Below are positions 58,974-64,000 of a stretch of 64,000 bases of DNA, in pieces. Each line of letters starts with the position of its first letter. Position 1 is the first letter of the stretch. The notes beneath the pieces were generated by a model that saw nothing but the letters and a program-made list of their open reading frames with translations, was not told where the DNA came from and searched no databases. This DNA comes from Candidatus Accumulibacter cognatus (GTDB lineage Bacteria; Pseudomonadota; Gammaproteobacteria; Burkholderiales; Rhodocyclaceae). The translations under genes were made by a program, and so were the position numbers. The DNA lies in contig CP058708.1 of the NCBI GenBank assembly GCA_013414765.1, positions 2,289,553-2,353,552 of the forward strand, written 5' to 3'.

Positions 58974-60953
58974 ATGATTGACCATCTCAGAGGGATTTTT
59001 CGTCGCATCCCTCCGGCATTCACCGCAGGTCTGCTGCAAAAACCGGCACGACTGCGACTCGCCGCACTGTTCGCTGCCACGGTCCTGACGCTGCTGGCCA
59101 CTAGCCTGTCGGACCTGTCCCAATGGGACGAGCTTTCGGCTGGCCTGTCCTGGCGAATGGCCGACCAGCAGGCGACCGAACGCCGCATCGTGGTCGTCGA
59201 TATCGATGAAAAAAGCATTCAGGCGATCGGCGCCTGGCCGTGGCCACGCGCTCGCCAGGCAGAGCTGCTCGAGAAACTGGACCAGGCGGGCGTCAGCCTG
59301 AAAATCCTCGACATCCTCTTCGATGGCCCCAGTCCGGACGATGCCCGCCTGTCTGAAGCATTGGCGAGCGCGGTGCCAACAGTCATGGCACAACTCTTCT
59401 CCTTGTCGCCCGAGCCGGCAGTGCACAGCGGCCAACTGGCGGGCGCGCTGCCATTTGTCGCCTGTCCCCAGCCGGCCGAGCGGGCTTATGGCTACATGGC
59501 CAACGACGTTCAGTTGAGCACTTCGCCTTTCGCCGGCCACATCACACCGCTGGTGGACCCCGACGGCGCGATCCGCCAGGTGCCGGCCCTGATCTGTCAC
59601 GATGGCAGAACCTATGCCTCGCTGGCGATTGCCGGTGTCATTGCCGCGAGTCAGTCCATTCCCGAACTGCACCCCGGCGTAGCGCTGCTCGATCCGCCCT
59701 GGTGGCTGGACCTCGGCGGCCTGCGTCTGCCGATTGACGGAGCGGGTCACCTGCGCGTCTCCTATCAGATGCCGCGCGCCGGCCTGCTGGCCATCCCGGC
59801 TGCAGACGTACTGCAGGGCCGGGCGCCAGTCGACCTGCTGCAGGGCGCCTGGGTGTTGGTGGGGGCCACCGCTTTCGGCGCCCGTGACGCCATTCCCACT
59901 CCGCAGGGGCGCGCGGTCAGTGGCGTCGAGGTGCACGCGCAGTTGCTCTCGGCGATGCTCGATGATCGCACGCCCTATCGGCCACGCGGCGCTGCCCTGT
60001 GGTCCTGGCTGCTGGGGGGCCTGAGCGCGCTGCTGCTGCTCGTCGCTCTGCGCCTGACACCACGCAGCGCAGCACTCGTCCTGCCCATGGTGGCCCTGAC
60101 CAACCTCCTGGTGATTTTTGGCTTGAGCACCCTGTTGCTGCTCAAGCAGCACCTCTGGCTGGGCTGGGTCGCTCCCGGCGTGTTCACCGTGTTCGCCGCC
60201 ATGCTGCTCAGTGCCGGCGAATTTGCCCGTCTGCGCTGCGAACGCGAGCGCCTCTACTCCCATCTGGCCAGCTACCTGCCTGAACCGGTGGCGCGTCAGG
60301 TGGCCACACAGGAGCCGTGTGCGCAGGTACGCGCCACACGCTGCGAAGCGACCGTGCTGCACGCCGACCTGCGCAATTTCTCCGCCTATTGTTCAGGCCG
60401 CCCGCCGGAGGAAACCGCCATGGTCCTGCATCTGTTCTTCACCACCGCCAGCCGCATCGTCGAAGCGCATGGCGGGGTGGTGGAACAAATGGTTGGCGAT
60501 AGCCTGTTGGCGGTCTGGAACGGCTCGGCGCCCTGTGCCGGGCATGGCGCCCGCGCCCTCGATGCCGCGGAGGAACTGTGGCGGGTCTGCACGCCACAGT
60601 TGCCGCGCATCGCATCACGGCATGTGCCGCCGCTCGATCTGGGCATTGGAGTTGAAACCGGCACGGTTCTGATCGGATCTTTCGGGCCGGCCGCCAGACG
60701 GACCCATGCCGTATTGGGTGAAGCCGTCACCATCGCTACACGCCTGCAAGCGCTCACCGGCGAATTGGCCCATCCCATTCTGATCGGCTCGGTGGTTGCC
60801 GATACCGATCCTGAACGCACCCACCGGCTAGGCGATTTCCTGCTGGCCGGAATGACCGAGCCGCGCACGGTGTATGCGATCCCTGTAAAATATCCCAAGG
60901 GTCATCTGCGCCTCGTCTTCGACGCGGAAGGCGAGCAGCAGACCAGCGGCTGA
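58974..60953 (+). CDS. CHASE2 domain class III nucleotide cyclase
   Basis: This 659-aa membrane sensor enzyme has an N-terminal TM helix (about 20-45), a periplasmic CHASE2 domain (about 50-330) with RRIVVVDIDEKSIQAIGAWP and LVGATAFGARDAIPTPQGRA, three TM helices (about 340-420) and a cytoplasmic class III cyclase domain (about 455-650). The metal aspartates are D465 (TVLHADLRNFS) and D509 (VGDSLLAVW), and the catalytic Arg R590 is present. However, the adenine-recognition Lys position is Q505, the second adenine-contact position is A579, and the usual ribose-binding Asn is T586 (VTIATR). The enzyme may be atypical or weak. It lies 13 nt after the FecR gene. The start could also be a GTG at 58938. 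Confidence 0.88.
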   Translation: MIDHLRGIFRRIPPAFTAGLLQKPARLRLAALFAATVLTLLATSLSDLSQWDELSAGLSWRMADQQATERRIVVVDIDEKSIQAIGAWPWPRARQAELLEKLDQAGVSLKILDILFDGPSPDDARLSEALASAVPTVMAQLFSLSPEPAVHSGQLAGALPFVACPQPAERAYGYMANDVQLSTSPFAGHITPLVDPDGAIRQVPALICHDGRTYASLAIAGVIAASQSIPELHPGVALLDPPWWLDLGGLRLPIDGAGHLRVSYQMPRAGLLAIPAADVLQGRAPVDLLQGAWVLVGATAFGARDAIPTPQGRAVSGVEVHAQLLSAMLDDRTPYRPRGAALWSWLLGGLSALLLLVALRLTPRSAALVLPMVALTNLLVIFGLSTLLLLKQHLWLGWVAPGVFTVFAAMLLSAGEFARLRCERERLYSHLASYLPEPVARQVATQEPCAQVRATRCEATVLHADLRNFSAYCSGRPPEETAMVLHLFFTTASRIVEAHGGVVEQMVGDSLLAVWNGSAPCAGHGARALDAAEELWRVCTPQLPRIASRHVPPLDLGIGVETGTVLIGSFGPAARRTHAVLGEAVTIATRLQALTGELAHPILIGSVVADTDPERTHRLGDFLLAGMTEPRTVYAIPVKYPKGHLRLVFDAEGEQQTSG

Positions 60954-61011
60954 CTTCGATGCAGCGGCGTTGGCTGCTGTCGAGTACAGACCCCAGACCC
61001 CCTCTCCCCCA

Positions 61012-61110
61012 ACCCCTCCCCCGCGAGGGGGGAGGAGAGCAGGCGGGTCGAAGGCTGCAGGAGGGTCCGGAAGGTCGCTGACCGCCCCTCTTCCCCTTGC
61101 GGGGGCGGGG
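61012..61110 (+). repeat. two C/G-rich hairpins between the cyclase and the barrel gene
   Basis: CCCTCCCCCGCGAGGGGGGAGG (positions 61014-61035, arms of about 9 bp) and, further on, CCGCCCCTCTTCCCC with GGGGGCGGGG (about 61082-61110) form two stems. They resemble hairpin 2 of the dispersed repeat but lack its hairpin 1 and tail, so I do not count them as a full copy. The 220-nt gap holds no other feature. Confidence 0.5.
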
Positions 61111-61173
61111 AGTTACATAGGGTGGAGGGGGCACATCGCCATTCACCCAACACTTTATTTGCACCCCATCGCC

Positions 61174-62532
61174 ATGAGCCGGTCGACCTTTTTCCATTTT
61201 TCCCCCGGCGCCATGATCCTCTGCGGGATTGCGCTGTCGGCTGCGGCCGTCGGCCCGGTGACGGCATCCTCTCTGGCTGTTACCTGCCCCACCTCCTTCC
61301 CAGTCCAGCCACCCATCCAGTCAGCACAGCGCGAGGCGGAAGTGGCGCGCCTCTCTGGCCTGGAAGAGTCCTGCCAGGACCGGGCCGACTATTTTGCCTA
61401 CCAGGGGGTGCTTCTGCTGACACTCGGGCGTCCCCAGAAAGCGGCCCTGTCGCTGGAAAAAGCCCTGCTGCTCAATCCCGGCCTGGCTGGCGCACAGCTC
61501 GACTACGCGCAGGCGCTTGCAGAAATGGGCCAACGGGATTCCGCCATCAGCCTGGCCAGCGAGGTTTCGCAACACCCTGATATTCCATTTGCATTAAAGG
61601 CGTGGTTGTCCGAGCAACTTGATGTCTGGAAGGGTGACGGCTGGCTTCTGGACTGGTCGATCGAGTTCCTGGGGGGCGCCGAATCGAATCTCAACAGCGC
61701 TCCCGGCATCCAGTTTCTGACCCTGACCCTGCCCGGCGGCAGCGTCCCGGTGCAACTGGCCGACAACGAGCGCATTCCCGGTGGCGCGGCGCGCACCACC
61801 TGGGTCGGCTCAGCCGCCCGCGCCTGGGGCGGAGGCATGGTCCTGTTGAACGGCGAAATCAGCACCCGCAACAGTCCCGGCAAGTCGGACACCAACCAGG
61901 CGATCGTCAGTGCCAACGCCGCCTACTTTCATCCCTTCCTCGACGGGCAGATCGGCCTCCGTTTCGGCCAGACCCGGCTCTGGATGGCCAACCAGCCGAC
62001 TTACACCAGCACCGGCTGGGGTCTGCTCTACCAGCTCCCGCCGCCCTTTGCACCTGCCGGTTGTGCAAGCAATCTCGGCTACAGCATCGAAAACCGGGAT
62101 TTTCCGGCGGCCCCGCTGCAGGCCGGCCGCTACGCCGGTCCCAAGGCCTGGCTGTTCTGTCGGGGCGAGGTCTGGGATTTCAACGTCCTGTTGCAGGATC
62201 GCAAAGACCGCGCGCGCGACTCCGACCGGCTGGGCGGCGACCAGCGGCGATCCGACATCACCCTGGGCATCGCCCGCAGACTGGGGTCGGACACCGTGTC
62301 GCTGTGGGTCCAGCGCGGCCGGGACCTCGACGACATCCCGTACAGCTCGCTGCTCGGCGGGCAGCCGCGCCGCGTCGACCGCCTGGCAGGACGCCTCTCC
62401 TACGAACATCCGCTGGCGGATCAGTGGTCTATTGTGGCATATCTCGAAAATACGTTGCAAAAAAGCAACATAGCCCTGTTCAATATGGAAAATCATGCGA
62501 TATACTTCGGCCTCAAGTTTCACGGGCGCTGA
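61174..62532 (+). CDS. TPR plus beta-barrel outer-membrane protein (Slam/DUF560-like layout)
   Basis: This 452-aa exported protein has a signal peptide (about 1-35, MILCGIALSAAAVGPVTASS). It has a TPR region (about 55-145) with YFAYQGVLLLTLGRPQKAAL, SLEKALLLNPGLAGAQLDYA and QALAEMGQRDSAISLASEVS. A C-terminal barrel (about 165-452) consists of amphipathic strands and ends in NHAIYFGLKFHGR. TPR followed by a barrel is the layout of Slam-type outer-membrane translocators for surface proteins, but sequence-level membership is my guess. It sits between a cyclase and the S-layer-like gene, so a role in surface-protein placement is plausible. The ATG at 61174 was chosen because the open frame before it has no conserved content. 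Confidence 0.65.
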   Translation: MSRSTFFHFSPGAMILCGIALSAAAVGPVTASSLAVTCPTSFPVQPPIQSAQREAEVARLSGLEESCQDRADYFAYQGVLLLTLGRPQKAALSLEKALLLNPGLAGAQLDYAQALAEMGQRDSAISLASEVSQHPDIPFALKAWLSEQLDVWKGDGWLLDWSIEFLGGAESNLNSAPGIQFLTLTLPGGSVPVQLADNERIPGGAARTTWVGSAARAWGGGMVLLNGEISTRNSPGKSDTNQAIVSANAAYFHPFLDGQIGLRFGQTRLWMANQPTYTSTGWGLLYQLPPPFAPAGCASNLGYSIENRDFPAAPLQAGRYAGPKAWLFCRGEVWDFNVLLQDRKDRARDSDRLGGDQRRSDITLGIARRLGSDTVSLWVQRGRDLDDIPYSSLLGGQPRRVDRLAGRLSYEHPLADQWSIVAYLENTLQKSNIALFNMENHAIYFGLKFHGR

Positions 62533-62605
62533 TCCGGGGTTTTTTCTTGCGGCCGTGGGACCGATGGTTTTGTCATAGACAGGGCAGCGAACCGCGAGTT
62601 AGATC

Positions 62606-62651
62606 TTTGTGATTGCAATCACAAACAGGCGGGATTCCGGCAAGCTACCAT
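62606..62651 (+). promoter_or_regulatory. perfect CRP-consensus palindrome and -10 box before the S-layer-like gene
   Basis: TTTGTGATTGCAATCACAAA (62606-62625) is a perfect 20-bp palindrome containing TGTGA-N6-TCACA, the exact CRP half-sites. TACCAT (62646-62651) starts 38 nt after the TGTGA, predicting a start near 62658 with the site centred at about -42. That leaves a leader of about 190 nt. Nothing else was recognised in 62533-62605 or 62652-62833. Confidence 0.65.
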
Positions 62652-62846
62652 GTGCTCGTCTGATGGTGTGGCAACTCTGGCGAAAAGCAGGATCGCCCGA
62701 GACCAAGCGGTTCCGGGGAAGCAACGCAGCGAAAGCAGACCGGACACGAGATGAAGCACTTAGCCTCAGACTGTTTTGGCGAGTGTCCAAAAACCAGGCC
62801 TCGGCTTTGTGCACAAAATTTGTTTTAACCTTTGAAAGGAAGTTTG

Positions 62847-64000
62847 ATGATCACACCCTCCACCAATAGTGTCGTCACTGCACGCTTCGCCGGTGCGATG
62901 TACAACCAGGCACTTAACTACAGCACGACCCAGCAGGTTCTGGCCTCGACCTCGACTCCCGGTGCCATGACCGATCTTGAGAACCAGTTGTTCATCCGCG
63001 ACTTTTCCAATATGGCGACCAGCGACGTCGCAACCATCGTCGCCACCAATCTGGGGCTGACCGGTGAAGCCTTTGATGCGGCCGTCGTTTTTCTCACCGG
63101 CTGGATCACCGGCACCGTCTTTACTGAGCGGGGCGCGGTCATCGCCCAGATCGTGAACAACTTTTCACTGATGACCGAAGACCCGACCTTCGGTTCCTTT
63201 GCCACGGCCTGGAACGCCAGGGTTGGTAACGCGGTTGCGTACGCCCAGAACCCTTCGAGCACGGCTACCATCGCCTTCCCCGATGTTCCCAGTGCCAACC
63301 TGGATTCGTTTACGCTCACCAACGGCACCGACATCGCCACCGCCAACATCTTCACGGCAGGCCTGGTCTACACCCCCGGCGGTGACGACCGGATCAACGC
63401 CCTGCAGGACGAAGACCAACTGACCGGTACGGGCACCGCCCCAACCCTCAACGCTACGCTGGGTAACGCCAACGACAATGGCGCTCCGATCATCACGCCA
63501 AAATTGACCGGCATTGAAGTGGTGAACGTCGCCTTCACGGGTTCGGGTGCTAACGTCACCGCCCTTGACATGCAGGATGCTACTGGCGTTAATGCCGTCA
63601 ATATTACTCGCGTTGCCCAGGCTAAGAATGCCGAGGTTGGCAACCTCAAGCAGCCTGTAGGTGCCCTCTCCTTGTCCAACACCAACGCCAACCAGGCCGA
63701 CACGGTCGAGTTCTCCTACGCGAGCGGCGTCCTGGCGGGCCTGAATGCGGCCACGATGACGCTGAACAGCGTGGACCTGGGTACACTCAACATCGGTCAG
63801 AATGTCACCATCGCTGGGCTAGGTGTGGCCACCAATGGTATTGAGACCCTTGGTCTGGTCAGCAATGGCTCCACAAATACCGTGAGAACGCTCAACCTGC
63901 CGATGGATACCGGTACTGCTGGCTCGATCACCATCACGGGTGATCAATCGCTGACCTTGGCTTCTACCGCTAACGTGGTCAATCAGGCTTCAAACGTTCT
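62847..64000 (+). CDS. S-layer-like large secreted protein, N-terminal part (continues past the right edge)
   Basis: The visible 384 residues contain no cysteine, are rich in Thr, Asn, Ala and Val, and have no Sec signal peptide, as expected for a type I secretion substrate whose signal is C-terminal. Residues 1-140 are helical (MITPSTNSVVTARFAGAMYN, QLFIRDFSNMATSDVATIVA, VVFLTGWITGTVFTERGAVI) and recall the N-terminal modules of RsaA-like S-layer and DUF4214-type proteins. From about 145 it is beta-repetitive (LDSFTLTNGTDIATANIFTA, GLVYTPGGDDRINALQDEDQ, LTGIEVVNVAFTGSGANVTA). No calcium nonapeptides are visible yet. AAAGGAAG precedes the ATG. It is the likely cargo of the T1SS operon upstream. 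Confidence 0.75.
   Translation, partial: MITPSTNSVVTARFAGAMYNQALNYSTTQQVLASTSTPGAMTDLENQLFIRDFSNMATSDVATIVATNLGLTGEAFDAAVVFLTGWITGTVFTERGAVIAQIVNNFSLMTEDPTFGSFATAWNARVGNAVAYAQNPSSTATIAFPDVPSANLDSFTLTNGTDIATANIFTAGLVYTPGGDDRINALQDEDQLTGTGTAPTLNATLGNANDNGAPIITPKLTGIEVVNVAFTGSGANVTALDMQDATGVNAVNITRVAQAKNAEVGNLKQPVGALSLSNTNANQADTVEFSYASGVLAGLNAATMTLNSVDLGTLNIGQNVTIAGLGVATNGIETLGLVSNGSTNTVRTLNLPMDTGTAGSITITGDQSLTLASTANVVNQASNV

Overview
The window is GC-rich and almost fully coding. It looks like the chromosome of a betaproteobacterium of the Rhodocyclales, probably of the Candidatus Accumulibacter / Azoarcus / Zoogloea type. This placement is an inference from the pilMNOPQ-aroK-aroB-dgt order, the proteobacterial gltBD and pntAB genes, the density of two-component / c-di-GMP proteins, and a FecR / CHASE2-cyclase / type I secretion locus. 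No rRNA, tRNA or CRISPR array was recognised.

Layout. 1-4.4 kb: the 5' part of aconitase acnA (minus), a small unknown gene framed by inverted repeat arms, an IS701-family element with a frameshifted transposase, a DUF7931-like gene, and a remnant of a histidine-kinase ATPase domain. 4.4-11 kb: a REC-GGDEF-EAL-REC response regulator translationally coupled to a very large hybrid histidine kinase. 11-15.1 kb (minus): an RND efflux pump and its lipoprotein adaptor. 15.5-23.2 kb (plus): pilMNOPQ, aroK, aroB and dgt as overlapping genes. 23.5-27.2 kb (minus): a CBS-domain protein and pntAB with a clear intrinsic terminator. 27.8-33.9 kb: gltBD behind a good sigma-70 promoter. 34.3-38 kb: glmU, glmS and a cyclic-nucleotide-binding-domain protein. 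38.2-50.5 kb: surface glycan genes on both strands (Wzt-like ATPase, acetyltransferase, PIG-L deacetylase/glycosyltransferase fusion, acyltransferase, methyltransferase and several GT2 enzymes, one with three catalytic domains). 50.5-57.5 kb (minus): a type I secretion operon (TolC, HlyD and two ABC exporters) headed by a small gene that resembles only the N-terminal half of TnpB. 57.6-64 kb (plus): FecR, a CHASE2/class III cyclase, a TPR plus beta-barrel outer-membrane protein, and the start of a large cysteine-free S-layer-like protein that runs off the window.

How the parts may work together. I read 38-64 kb as a cell-surface module: glycan enzymes, a type I exporter and a large secreted, S-layer-like substrate. 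A palindrome matching both half-sites of the CRP consensus lies in front of the substrate gene. A second CRP-like site lies in front of the fecR-cyclase genes, and in both promoters the site is exactly 38 nt from the candidate -10 box. This suggests cAMP/CRP control of both units, with a cyclase gene inside one of them. That cyclase keeps the two metal aspartates but lacks several residues that normally set nucleotide specificity. The TnpB-derived gene at the head of the secretion operon has an 11-bp inverted repeat across its start codon and a six-codon leader ORF ending on that start.

A dispersed composite palindromic repeat of about 110-120 bp (three consecutive hairpins) occurs at several gene ends. 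It supplies stop codons, start-proximal codons or C-terminal codons to neighbouring genes, and one copy carries the IS insertion.
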